The translations under genes were made by a program, and so were the position numbers. The notes beneath the pieces are model-generated. The model worked only from the letters and a program-made list of their open reading frames with translations. It searched no databases and was not told the origin of the DNA. 21,993 bases of DNA from Entrophospora sp. SA101 (Eukaryota; Glomeromycota; Glomeromycetes; Entrophosporales; Entrophosporaceae), in NCBI GenBank assembly GCA_958430865.1, contig CAUDNR010002946.1, forward strand, positions 1-21,993, read 5' to 3'. This document shows positions 10,322-20,386 of this stretch, in pieces (the stretch's first letter is position 1; each line of letters starts with the position of its first letter).

Positions 10322-12842
10322 TCAAGATTGCTGTTTCTTTTTATATGCACTGTAAATTTTTCCTATTTCGTTAGATGACATCCACTCATCTGGCCAAATT
10401 GCTAAAAGCTAATAAATTAAATATTTTAGTTTAAGTCAGTAAAATATTATATATTTTTATAAATAAATATAATTAATTACATGTTGATACAATTTTTTTC
10501 TAGAAGTTTGTTCAGATTGTCTTTCGGTTCTCTCTTCTGCCTCACTATTTATTATTATATTAAATAATTTTATTGGTGCTCTCTCATTTTTCAAAAATTA
10601 TATACAAGCACCAATAAAAATAATAATAATGAATTAACAACTTACGCGAGTTGATTACACATCATTACGATAGACATTTCAGTTTGAATTATTTGATATA
10701 GTAAGGACTTGATATGATTATCCCATTTAAATTTTTTGGATACTGATAATTTCGAATTATTATTCGTTTTATTATTATTATTATTGTTATTAAATTTCTT
10801 TGATTTATTGGCACCATTGGCACCTTCATCCATATTTGATGGTGAAGATGGTGGCGACGTAGATGATGACGATGACGACGACGAAGAGTTGTTGGCGTTA
10901 GCAGATTCCATTTTTGCTAGACGTTCATTGTATTCTTTTAATAGTTTAGACATTGCTTCATCGACTGATGACTTAAATTGTGAAATCAAATCTGTTTTTT
11001 TAAATCGTGAATCGTGGATTGCCTTTGGATACATTGTTCTATAGCAAAGACGCTATATGTGAAAATAAAAAATTTTAAATTTTAAATTAATGATGTATTA
11101 ATAAATCAATAGCTAATGTCAAGGCTTACTGTTATGGTGAATTTATTGTAAGGTAGAATGTTTGTCAAATTTTTGAAAAGATTTTCATTAAATTCACCAA
11201 GTTCATATGCTTTAGACAATAATTTAATCAAAGTAGGTTTAAGGCTTTGTGGAAATCTTGATTTGACTTGAAAGCTTTCTGAAACATATAAATAAATATT
11301 TAAATATCAAATCATTTTATTAACAAAAATTTTCATTTGTTTATAATTCAAACCTTTTGATATTTCATCTTTAAAAATTGATAAGATTTGTTGCAATTCA
11401 GAATTTAATGGTTCCTAATGAAAAATTAATCATGTCAGAAAAAAATTTTTATTAGTTAAATTTATTTTAAATAATCGATAAATCAACTATTACGCCGATA
11501 ACATGATGCTAGTTACAATATCATTGTTTTGTTCTTTATGCTCTTTATGTTCTTTGGATCGGTTTTTATTAAGAGTTTTCTGTTGAGTGTCATCAAGCGC
11601 ATTCGAATTGGAAGATGACGAAGATGGATCTTTTGATGTTTGCTGAATACTATCAGGTATATTATAAGGTACAATATCAATATCGCCCATGGCTGTTGTT
11701 GGATTATTATTATTGGAAGAAGAAGAGGAGGAAGATAAAGAATTTTCTAGATTGATTCCAGTTGTTGTTTCAGTAGCCGTGTTGGTTATGGTGGTGGTGG
11801 AGGAATCGCTATTCTTTGGTTTTCTTGGTTTTCTAGGTTTTCTTGTTCTTTTAGTTTTCGGTTCCTCATTCCCATTGCCTTTTTTGGCAGGTTCCTCTGA
11901 TGATTTTGATTTGGTATTGTTATTACGTTTTTTACGAGGTTTTGGTGTGCCTCTTGTCTCCTCCTCCTCCTCATTGTTGTCTTTCTTTTTACGTTTATAT
12001 GCTCTCTTCTTTCCAGGAGCCTTTTCATTTCTAATTAATTTAGTTATTTGTTATAAATAATATGTATATGTATATATATATATATATATATATCATCTTA
12101 CATCATAACGACTTACGTATTTTCTAATTCTAATGGACCTCTCCATACGTAGAAACCTTCGATTTTAGGGCGAGGCTTATCTAGTCGAAATGGAACCATA
12201 CCACTATCATCGATGAATGGATCAGAGATATCATATCTTTCTTGTCTTTTCTTTTTCCTATTATTCTAAATTATATGTGGAATCAAATCAATCAATCATC
12301 AATCGTTCATTATCATAATTAAATGTTGATCGTCGTCATCACTCTTATATATCTGTATAATATACCTGTTCTTCTTCCTCCTCTGCGTATTTTTCAGAAT
12401 TCTCAAGTATCCTCCTAAAGAAATCATCACCAGGTTCATTGAGTTGAGGTTCCTCTGGTTGAAGATCTTCCTCTTCTTCTCCTTCCTCTTCTTCTTCCTC
12501 TTCTTCTTCTTCTTCCTCCTCCTCCTCCTCCTCCTCTGCTGTCTTATTTTTGTTTTTCCTTTTCTTGTTCTTTCCTCCATTATTATTGTTGTTATTATTT
12601 GATTCAGAATCGGAACAAAACTCTGCAGAGTTATCATCAGTGTCAGAACCGGAATGATAATTTTTATATTTTTGTTTGGGCATTGTAAGATCTATGCCAG
12701 CTTCTTTACACAAATCAGGAAAATTAAAAATATTGTTTTCCGATTGTTTTATTTCGACGTTTATTCTTATTTCTTTATAAACTACTGGTTCTGGTTTTCT
12801 TTTTTGTAGTAATAATTGTTGATTTTTACGCATGTTCACCAT
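10322..12842 (-). CDS. Ubinuclein/HPC2 subunit of the HIR histone chaperone
   Basis: Eight exons on the minus strand: 12842-12366, 12265-12117, 12030-11517, 11414-11354, 11278-11130, 11052-10646, 10544-10481 and 10408-10322. All junctions are GT-AG and phase-consistent, giving 635 residues. Residues 23-48 (KEIRINVEIKQ...) resemble the N-terminal conserved segment of ubinucleins. Asn and pure Glu runs (about 103-120) follow. Residues about 162-208 are the HUN/HRD domain (RYDISDPFIDDS at 169-180, GFYVWRGPLELE near the end), which in the family contacts Hir/HIRA. A basic linker with KPRKPRKP repeats and Ser/Asn tracts leads to the ubinuclein middle domain (about 402-617), with LTNILPYNKFT, SKKFKWDNHIK (around 555-565) and LLAIWPDEWM. 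The predicted role is nuclear: with HIR proteins it deposits H3.3-H4 independently of replication. The exon 3 donor GTAACT (11516) is less typical than the nearby GTAATA, but only it preserves frame. Domain identity is firm; exon ends are hand-predicted. Confidence 0.9.
12069..12095. repeat. (TA)n run inside intron 2 of the ubinuclein gene
   Basis: A TATATA dinucleotide run occupies much of the 86-base intron 12031-12116. It lies between the donor GTAAGT (12116-12111) and the acceptor near 12031. Length variation here would change intron size but not the protein. Confidence 0.85.
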
Positions 12843-13280
12843 TTTATATATATTATTATTATTATTAACGAGAAAAGATAAAACCGAACAAATGTAATCT
12901 TATTATATGTAAGTAAATGAAAAAAAACCTAATATGTCATAATTGAACATATTTAATTCGCAGTGTCACATATTAATATGACTTTTTTTAAAAATAGATA
13001 TGATGATGATGATGATGATGATGAATGAATGGGAAAGAGAGAGTATGAGATCAATAGATCAATTGACAAATTTTAAAGTGGAAAAAATGAAAATAAAGAA
13101 ATTTGGAAAAAGAAAATCGATTGTAACAATCGAATCAATTAGAAATTAATTGATTGGGGAAAAAAAGTAAAGTAATTTCTTTCATTTTTGAATTTGTGTG
13201 AAAAAGATTTGAATCGTGTAACCAATCACAATGATTTTATTTCCTTTATAGGTGATATTCAAGCGAGGATCGCGAAATTG
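12843..13280. promoter_or_regulatory. 5' flank of the ubinuclein gene
   Basis: Upstream region of the minus-strand ubinuclein gene. Immediately before the ATG is an ATT/TATA-like stretch (12844-12868), and further up lies a (GAT)n run at about 13001-13023. No sharply defined core promoter element could be assigned. Placement as promoter is by position only. Confidence 0.35.
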
Positions 13281-13284
13281 TATG

Positions 13285-13700
13285 TTACTACTACTCGAAT
13301 ATAAGCAATCGAAATGATATTCGAATATTCATATTAATATTAATTAATATTAATTAGCATATTCGAAATTGGTGTCAAATAATTTTTATATATTCGAATA
13401 TGCATAATCCATAATACTCTCGAATATCCGTAACACTTTCGAATATCCATAACACTTTCGAGTATCCGTAATACTTTCTATCTGTAATTTTAATTAATGT
13501 TAATGGTAAATTTCCAATTTTCCATCAGAAGAGTCCATTACCAATGATAAATTTTGTATTTTGCTCGCACATAATAATTAGTTGTAAATAAGGCATTAAA
13601 AATTAATATAAACGCTCGGGAATTTGATTATTACGGATGTTCGAATAAAAATCGAATATCATTTTCATAAAATTACGAATATTCTAATATACGAATAGGA
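13285..13700. repeat. Cluster of TTCGAATA motifs with 19-bp tandem repeats
   Basis: The motif TCGAATA or a one-base variant occurs about ten times in some 400 bases, on both strands. It includes the perfect palindrome ATATTCGAATAT (13317-13328), a 22-bp palindrome of ATTAAT units (13333-13354), and four head-to-tail copies of a 19-bp unit at 13412-13487 (first three TAAYACTYTCGARTATCCR, fourth degenerate). GAATATTC, which fits the GAAnnTTC pattern bound by heat-shock factors, occurs at 13323-13330 and 13677-13684. It lies about 440-860 bases upstream of the ubinuclein start. It could be a regulatory array or part of a repeat family. Confidence 0.65.
13412..13487. repeat. Four tandem copies of a 19-bp unit
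   Basis: Units start at 13412, 13431, 13450 and 13469. The first three differ from one another at only two or three positions (TAATACTCTCGAATATCCG, TAACACTTTCGAATATCCA, TAACACTTTCGAGTATCCG). The fourth has lost the TCGAATA core. The spacing is strict, unlike the looser motif occurrences on either side. Confidence 0.85.
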
Positions 13701-14590
13701 ACTCTAATTGTATGTATATATAGATAGACTTGATATTTATTACTATGTAAAAACGCTGCGTTTAAACGACTTATGCGACAAAACAATAAAGATAATGATG
13801 AGTTTTCCGTGATTATTGGTCCATTGGGTTCTAATTTAACCATATTTAGCATTACATTAATGCCAATTGACTTGTCTCAGTCTATTGCCAACCCTGAGTC
13901 GAAACTTTATATTATTATTGTTGTTGTTGTTGTCATATGTAATAAGGTATTATGAAATCATAGAGAAAAATTACCAAGATCAAGAAAAGCTCGGCGACTG
14001 ATGACTGCGGCCAAGAAGTTTATTGCCGAAATTGATCATTGATTGAATGTGTAGATCACACATAATTCATTGGGAAATTCACACATGCATGAATATTATT
14101 TTTCCAATTCAAAAAAGATTGAATTCATTTTATTTTTTTTTAAAAAAAAATTATCATTATTACAATATGAAAAAAACAAAAAAAAAATAATAAAAACACA
14201 ATTATAATAATAATCAAAAAAAAAAAAAAGAACCATTCATATATTTTGTAAAGCCACTAAAAAACTACGTCAACAAAAAATATTTTTACTATTTACAAAA
14301 AAAAAATTTTTAATCGGAAATTATGGTTTTATAGAATGTCTAAAATTATTAGCTGGTTATTATTAAATAAGGATGATTATTAACTAGTAGCTAATTTTTA
14401 GTGGTGGTGGCTGATTTAGAGATTGATCCATCAGTTGATTGGTCTAGTTGACTAATTCAACAACAGATTTGCCAATCTAACCCAAATCCAATCCAATCTC
14501 ATCTCTTACTTGTAATCATACACAATTTTTATTTGTTCAAGAATTCAATAATAATAATTCTTTTTGATTTATTTTATCTTTCAATAATTG
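13701..14590. other. Intergenic DNA, 3' flank of the Zn-cluster gene
   Basis: About 890 bases without a supported gene. A 60-codon + frame at 13773-13955 ends in a run of Val codons from a GTT repeat (13916-13932) and lacks other coding signs. A compositionally richer patch (about 13985-14030) contains CTGATGA but lacks a paired D box and closing stem, so no snoRNA is called. Long A and T homopolymers (14125-14310) are present, and the part next to 14591 is the likely 3' untranslated region of the Zn-cluster gene. Confidence 0.45.
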
Positions 14591-15598
14591 CTATATTGGT
14601 GGTGATGGTGGTGATGGTGGTGATGGTGGTGATGGTGGTGATGTTGATGATGATGGTGATGTAGTATTTATAACAATAAATTGATCGTTATTATACATAT
14701 ATGGGTTATATATTAAATTATAATTTATGCCATTAATATTGGTGGTGTTTGTATCGTTATTATGTTGTTGTTGATCAAATGGCGCTGGAGTAATGTTGTA
14801 ATCATTATTAACAACAGTGGTGTTTGGAATACTATAAATATTTATAATAGGTGTTTGATCTATTGACGATGGTACTGGTATCGGTAAGTCGTTGTTATTA
14901 GAAGTCAAAATTATTCCATTGTCTGGAAATTGTTGGCGATCATGATCTAATAGATTATTACATTGATGATGATGATTATTATGATGATGATTATAATTAT
15001 GATTATGATTATGATGATAATGTAATTCGTCATGATTATGACAATCATCTTGTTGCCTTTTCAAATGATCAATTCCGGGAGCATTTCTCTCATGATGTTC
15101 AGTGCAACTTACGATCCGTTCCAAAGATTCAATAATCCCAGGGACCTTATCCTGATTTAAATTAAAATTCGATATGAGAGCACCAATAAAATCCAAGTAT
15201 CCTGGGAGGTAAGTGCTTTGTTTAATTATATTTTTCAAATTATCGAATGTAATTAAATGCTCTGCACAACCACCAAAATATTCTTTTGATTCATACAATA
15301 GACACAAAACTTCCTTTTCCTTTTCTTTAATCGCCAATTTTCCTTGGAAATCACTGTAGATGCCCATTATTCGTTGTTGGAGTGTGTCCATTTGTTCCTT
15401 CATTTGCTCGATTTGTTTATTCTTTCTTGGCGTTGTGTCGTATATACAAGCTGATGGTTCACAGTTACTGCAGGATCGGTTACTTATTGCATCACCATCG
15501 CATTTTATCTTTCCAAGCCTACATCTTTGGCAAGCTCTCTTGTTGATTGGCCCTCTAGCTCTTCTGTTAGATGATGGAGTACGTCTGACTGCAGTCAT
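14591..15598 (-). CDS. Zn(II)2Cys6 fungal-type transcription factor
   Basis: Single-exon gene of 335 residues with ATG at 15598; no in-frame upstream extension is needed. The N-terminus is basic (RRTPSSNRRARGPINKR), then a binuclear zinc cluster with Cys at 23, 26, 33, 43, 46 and 51 (CQRCRLGKIKC...CSNCEPSAC). This binds two zinc ions and contacts DNA in the GAL4 family. The Cys5-Cys6 spacing of four residues is shorter than the usual six or so. A linker and a predicted coiled coil follow (about 62-85, IEQMKEQMDTLQQRI), which would mediate dimerisation. Residues about 188-214 are a His/Asn-rich tract. The tail is Asn-rich and ends in repeated Ser-Pro-Pro. No fungal-specific transcription factor domain is visible, so it is shorter than many family members. 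Predicted nuclear regulator; targets unknown. Confidence 0.88.
   Translation of the reverse strand: MTAVRRTPSSNRRARGPINKRACQRCRLGKIKCDGDAISNRSCSNCEPSACIYDTTPRKNKQIEQMKEQMDTLQQRIMGIYSDFQGKLAIKEKEKEVLCLLYESKEYFGGCAEHLITFDNLKNIIKQSTYLPGYLDFIGALISNFNLNQDKVPGIIESLERIVSCTEHHERNAPGIDHLKRQQDDCHNHDELHYHHNHNHNYNHHHNNHHHQCNNLLDHDRQQFPDNGIILTSNNNDLPIPVPSSIDQTPIINIYSIPNTTVVNNDYNITPAPFDQQQHNNDTNTTNINGINYNLIYNPYMYNNDQFIVINTTSPSSSTSPPSPPSPPSPPSPPI
14595..14640. repeat. 9-bp coding repeat (GGTGATGGT) at the 3' end of the Zn-cluster gene
   Basis: About five near-perfect GGTGATGGT units encode the Ser-Pro-Pro repeats at the C-terminus on the minus strand. It is a slippage-prone repeat that stays in frame when its copy number changes. 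Confidence 0.85.
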
Positions 15599-16470
15599 TA
15601 TATATTAGTTTGTTGGTTGATATTCGAGATATTCGGATCGAGTAAATGTTGTTACACGAATTTATATAAATAATATAAGAAAAGGAAAGTAAATTTCGCT
15701 TGTAGTAAAAACGTTAGGGTGTTTTTATGTATGTATGTATATTGTGTGTGAATGTGTGTGATATGAATGAATATCTATCTCTTGCTTGTTTATCTTCTTG
15801 TACAGTTTGAAAAGTTTTGATTCGTTATTAAAAGTATAAAAAAAACTAATTTGTTGATATAAAATGAAATGGAAAATTATAGATAATTACAGTTATGTGT
15901 GTGTTGGTGGTTGTATTTTTTTTTAGAAAGTTTATCGGTTATAATAATGAGAAGAAAGAATATACGAGTATAAATATGAGAGAGAAAGTAAAGAATAAAA
16001 AAAATTAGTAAAATGTTTTTTTTACAAGATTATTATTATTTTATTATTGTTATTATTACAAAAAATCACTTTTTTTTTAGAATGTTGGAAAAAAATATTT
16101 ATTGAATTTATTTTTTCATGGAGTAGAAAAAATAAGACTTTTTATATATATATTCATGAATATAAAAAAATTTTTATAATTAAAGTATATTTGAAAATTT
16201 TTTACTATTTTAAAAAATTCGGGATTGACTTTCGGGGTAATATAAAAAAGTATACACCCTAATATCGTTTTTGTTAACAGGTGATGAATAACACAAAATA
16301 ATAAATATAAATAAAATGGGTCCAATGAATTAGTGAGCAGGCGAGTGGGGTGTTTTTTTATAGTAAAGATTATGCAAAGACTAAGAAAAAACTATTGAGA
16401 GTGTCAACTTACTTAATTGTGCATACATATATGGTGACGAATTGTGGCAACAAATAATAAAAAAAAAAAC
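15599..16470. promoter_or_regulatory. 5' flank of the Zn-cluster gene
   Basis: Upstream of the minus-strand gene. A short motif pair TATTCGAGATATTCG (15620-15634) just before the start codon echoes the TTCGAATA cluster at 13.3-13.7 kb. Further up are GT/TGTA microsatellites (15728-15761) and AT-rich sequence. Small opposing open frames at 16047-16262 and 16116-16325 are poly-Lys/Phe noise. The core promoter could not be pinpointed. Confidence 0.35.
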
Positions 16471-16474
16471 AAAT

Positions 16475-16562
16475 CCATGCGCGCCAGCCCAGCTGACTTA
16501 TGCGCCACGTCACTCGCCAAACAAACCACAAATAAATGCAAAACAATGCACAAAGCGCAGAA
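16475..16562. promoter_or_regulatory. GC-richer patch with a TGACGTGG-type site
   Basis: In strongly AT-rich surroundings this patch contains catgcgcgcc, cagcccagctgac, tgcgccacgtcac and aagcgcag. Read on the minus strand it includes GTGACGTGGC, which fits a bZIP-type (ACGT core) site. It lies roughly 880 bases upstream of the Zn-cluster start codon and could be a distal control region or a remnant of another sequence. Confidence 0.3.
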
Positions 16563-18855
16563 CCTTAAATGTGTGGCTTAAACTTTAACAGAAAAGGGAA
16601 ATTGTATATTAACACCTATCTACTACACATTTAATTAACAAACATCACAAGATCTTTTGATTTTAAATAATGAACGAAACTTTATTTCGTTCGCTACAAC
16701 CACTAATCAGTCAATTAATTGCCTAAATTGAACGAGCATATGACTAATATTAATTATTAAAGTGTATTAGTTGGAAAAGTTCATCAAACGTGACCATAAA
16801 AACCCCGCATTGAATCATTTCATTTAAAAAAAAAATTTTTTATATTATAAATATATATAATTGAGTTAATTTATTGGGCAAATTAAGAAGACAATATTGG
16901 TTTGATTTTCCAAATTTTCTTGTCGCGTAAATAATTAATGAATGAACTGTTGACATTTTTCACATGAACCACATCCATTTTCTATATTTGAAACATTCAT
17001 AAAAGCATCCACTATATAACTATTAATAGAAAGAATACAAAGAAAATATATACATCAAGCTACTGTATTTAATTATACCCGTCCAACTAATGTCTGTCAG
17101 TTTATATATATATATATATGCATATATACATATATACCACTCATAAACCATTTAATTAAACTGTCTATCTATCTAACATACTTTAAATCCAATAATACTA
17201 CTTGAACCTTCTATTAAGACCGATTTGGGTTTAATTTACCACATAAAAGACCATTTGCCAACCAACTTGCAGTTAGGGACGTTCAATTATATAAATAATA
17301 TAAATTATAATTAGAGTCGGAAAGCATATGATTGCAATTTTCTCTTTTGAATGACTGGTGTCATTTTTCATGATATTTTGTATTAATATTTATTTATTGG
17401 CGCAAATTGATCGTTATATATGAAAGCTTTCAAAAACCGTAATATATAAATATGGTAAAAAAAGATGCACCGTTATAGCCACAAGGCCCGAACAACGATT
17501 TTAACCAAATTTGGTATAAAGAGCGATTTTCAACTTCAAAAATTAAAAATGTGCGTGATGAATAAAATGACTTACTAATATGCACCAACCACATAACCAC
17601 GCAATTTGTAGATCGGCATTATAGTCCGCAGCATTTGTAGTGATCGACAGGTTGATTAAGTGTGGGAGAAACAGCTATATAGAATGGTGGCGGTGATGTA
17701 TTAACATTTTCCAAAACAAAAATCAATATATCTGGCTAAATTTGGCAGGCTAACAATGAAGTTTTATTCATCAAGTACGCAATTAATATCAAAAAAAAAA
17801 AAAATTTAACAGGAAAAATTTTTAGGAAAAAAAATTTTTTTCATATTATACATGAATATTAATTGTTATTTTTGGTCCATTATTACCAATAATAATCATT
17901 CTTTTATTTTCCTTCTTATCATGTTTTATATGATAATCTCTAACTTTCTTCAGGAGCATGCGAAAACTCATCTGAATGATGACGATGATGATGAAATGCT
18001 TACCTTACATGATAATTGTTATTGATTTTTTTTGGCATTACTTGGAGTAACATATGCAAACAAGCTCGTTATGTTGACCCTCATAACCAATCGTTTAAGT
18101 GCTTACTTGGGATGATGTAATTAAAATTATAACTATATGGGAAAACGTTGGATAATCAAGATGAAACATCATCAGATTTCCAAATATGAAAGCATCCTTG
18201 GTACAATAAAACATGGAATTCAAAACTCCTTCGCTCATTACTTGATATATTTCACGATGACCATAATTAGACTCATTATATCATCATCCCCAATTACGTT
18301 ATAAATCTTATTGTTGTTATTATTATTGTATTCAAAATTTATTCCGAAACACTTTAATTCATATTTAGAAATTTCAATTATCATATCATCATAACCTTAA
18401 TTGATAATGATTGGTTAAAAATTTCTGGTACGAAAAATAACTTTGTTGGGTTTTCTAAAATTGGTTTAATGTAAACAAAATAAACAAGATTTCCAAAATT
18501 CAAGACTCTCTATTAATAATAATTTTTGATTGTGGCGTTTAATCTACAAATTAAATAATTCCCAAGATTATAATAAAATTACTCTTGACACAATTTTATT
18601 TAGCAGTCACACACATTAAAAGTCTTTTCCAAGCTAAAAAGCATCAAGTTGTATGTATTTTGTATATTCTTTGCTTAATTAATAACAATTATTATGATTA
18701 ATAATTATGATTAATAATTTTGATTAATAATTGTTGTTGTTGAGGTCAATAATTGTGTGACATTTAATAATGTTGAAAGGTCTAGACTTTTTAAATGCCA
18801 ATACCCGATACCACACTATCATATTTAATTAGGGTGTAGATTGACTGATTTAATT

Positions 18856-18869
18856 TTCACGTACGTGAA
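18856..18869. promoter_or_regulatory. 14-bp palindrome TTCACGTACGTGAA
   Basis: Perfect palindrome with two overlapping ACGT cores, a typical shape for a dimeric bZIP or bHLH site. No gene start is close, so a function is not established. Confidence 0.4.
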
Positions 18870-19007
18870 TTGCAAAGGAGCAAAGCACTTTTGGATTTTC
18901 CCCAAACCCTTTTTTTTCCATTAACATTTCTTATATTAAATTGGTCATAAAGTATCATTATTACTATTATTATTTGTTATTATTATTATTATTTGTTTTT
19001 ATTATCA

Positions 19008-19056
19008 TCGTCGTCGTCGTCGTCATCATCGTCATTTATTATTATTATTATTATTA
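19008..19056. repeat. Compound (TCG)5/(TCA)/(ATT) microsatellite
   Basis: Five TCG units (19008-19022) are followed by TCA/TCG units and then ATT units to about 19056. A CpG-containing triplet run is unusual in such AT-rich noncoding DNA. Confidence 0.85.
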
Positions 19057-19157
19057 TAAACAAATAAAAAAAAAAAAATAAAAGCAAACTTTCTTTTCAT
19101 TAAATGCAACGCATTCTTATCCATAAATCTATATTAATAAATCTAACAAAAAAAAAA

Positions 19158-19171
19158 TTGCACACGTGCAA
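19158..19171. promoter_or_regulatory. E-box within an inverted repeat
   Basis: TTGCAC and GTGCAA arms flank AC, and together they contain CACGTG (19163-19168), the core bound by bHLH factors. No nearby gene start supports a specific target. Confidence 0.35.
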
Positions 19172-19844
19172 GTAGTTTACTGAGATTATATATGGTGACA
19201 ATGATGTAATGGATGTATACACTATAAAAAATAATTTCTTCAAAAAGTTTTTTTTATTTTGTTCAACTTAAATTAACCTATTGAGTTTCAAAATGGATTG
19301 GAATTTAAAAAATTCGATTTGTTTGTGTGATATTAATGAACTTTGTACAAGGAAGATATGTGTGACATGAAGTAAACGTGCATTTTGCGTGTGCATTTTG
19401 TACAATTTGAACTTGATTTAATGATCTAATTAGAACGATCAATTAATCTATCGGTAGCAATAAAGAGAAAAAAAAAATTTTTTGAATCATAAATTCATTT
19501 TGTATTTAATTAATTTCTTTGTCTCTGTTATTCTTTGTTTTTTTTGTTGTATGTATATTTTTTTTTTTATTAATTAATTCATTCATTCAAAAAAATTACT
19601 ATAACGCGCAAAATATTGTTTATACCAAATGCGTAATTATCGTTGCAACTATTACTGATAACAAATTTGATCGAATAATTATAATCGGGTAACACTGCGT
19701 ACAATATCAAAAGTTTCTTTGATTGGTATTATATGGAAACTGTAATATTTATTTCATACATCACGAGACGATGATAATCATCACCCAAAAATTAGCGAAA
19801 TAAGAAAGGAAATTTATATATTCAAAATCTAACTTCAATACCGC

Positions 19845-19916
19845 GGCTTGGTGGTCTAGTGGCATGATTCTCGCTTAGGGTGCGAGAGGTCCCGGGTTCA
19901 ATTCCCGGCTAAGCCC
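19845..19916 (+). tRNA. tRNA-Pro (anticodon AGG)
   Basis: A complete 72-base cloverleaf. The acceptor stem GGCTTGG (19845-19851) pairs with CTAAGCC (19909-19915), with one G-T pair, and the discriminator is C at 19916. The anticodon stem CTCGC/GCGAG (19870-19874, 19882-19886) holds the loop TTAGGGT with AGG at 19877-19879, expected to be read as IGG after deamination of A34. The T arm has CCGGG/CCCGG with TTCAATT. Internal RNA polymerase III promoter elements are visible: A box TGGTCTAGTGG (19852-19862) and B box GGTTCAATTCC (19895-19905). There is no intron, and CCA is not encoded, as usual for nuclear tRNA genes. A T6 run 18 bases downstream can end transcription. It is stand-alone, and its sequence closely matches the conserved eukaryotic tRNA-Pro. 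Confidence 0.97.
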
Positions 19917-19933
19917 AATAATTGAAAGATTCA

Positions 19934-19939
19934 TTTTTT
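19934..19939 (+). terminator. T6 RNA polymerase III terminator
   Basis: First run of six T residues after the tRNA-Pro gene, the usual polymerase III stop signal on the sense strand. It implies an 18-base 3' trailer between the tRNA end and the run. Confidence 0.75.
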
Positions 19940-20095
19940 ATCAATAATGTCAAACAAAATAACTCAATTTCATTTATACGATGGAATATTTATTTTTTAT
20001 TAATGTGACAAACAACTATTTTCCCCAATATAAAATTGTTCAATAATAAGAAAATACTAACTAAATAAATAATAAGAAATAAAAAATAAACTTGA

Positions 20096-20353
20096 TTAAT
20101 ATTCATCTTCATTATCGTCGTCTTCGTCATTAATCATTAATGGTGTAGGTTTAAATCCATTTAGCAGAAAATTTTTTATGTCTTTGTTCGTTCGGTAATG
20201 TATTTGATGGTTTCTTTTTTCTGCTTTTCTCCCAAATGTTTTTGTAAAATATTCATTAATTTCCCTCTTACCATAATTATCATCACTATCACCTCTGTCA
20301 TCACCGTCGTCATCACCATCACTAGCATCACTACTATTGCTATTATTATTATT

Positions 20354-20386
<33 letters not shown>

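Larger units (their letters stand above)
16563..19844. other. Long intergenic stretch with no gene seen
   Basis: About 3.3 kb without a supported gene on either strand. It holds a (TA)n run near 17102-17120, a perfect palindrome TGAAAGCTTTCA (17421-17432), a palindrome TTCACGTACGTGAA (18856-18869) and an E-box in an inverted repeat (19158-19171). ATT and TCG triplet runs lie at 18957-19056. One short frame around 18157-18270 looks weakly protein-like but is interrupted by stops. The last 100 bases are the 5' flank of the tRNA. Confidence 0.5.

Noticed and set aside
10736..11044. 102-codon + strand open frame with Asp and Leu runs
   Set aside because: Antisense shadow of exon 6 of the ubinuclein gene; the Asp and Leu runs are the complement of Ser and Asn repeats.
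11490..11516. GTAATA donor for exon 3 of the ubinuclein gene
   Set aside because: Using it leaves phase 2, and the next exon then meets a stop; the GTAACT donor at 11516 keeps the frame.
11689..12060. 123-codon + strand open frame
   Set aside because: Antisense shadow of exon 3 of the ubinuclein gene; its composition follows from the Ser, Lys and Arg codons on the other strand.
12299..12637. 112-codon minus-strand frame with Arg/Lys runs
   Set aside because: Out-of-frame reading of the poly-Glu tract in exon 1 of the ubinuclein gene.
13773..13955. 60-codon + strand ORF
   Set aside because: It ends in a Val run from a GTT microsatellite, has no splice signals or known motif, and its length is expected by chance.
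13985..14035. Possible C/D box snoRNA (CTGATGA word in a richer patch)
   Set aside because: No matching D box at proper distance, no terminal stem and no guide pairing could be shown; a single heptamer is expected by chance.
18157..18270. Weakly protein-like + frame
   Set aside because: It is short, contains stops and lacks splice sites; composition alone is too weak for a pseudogene call.
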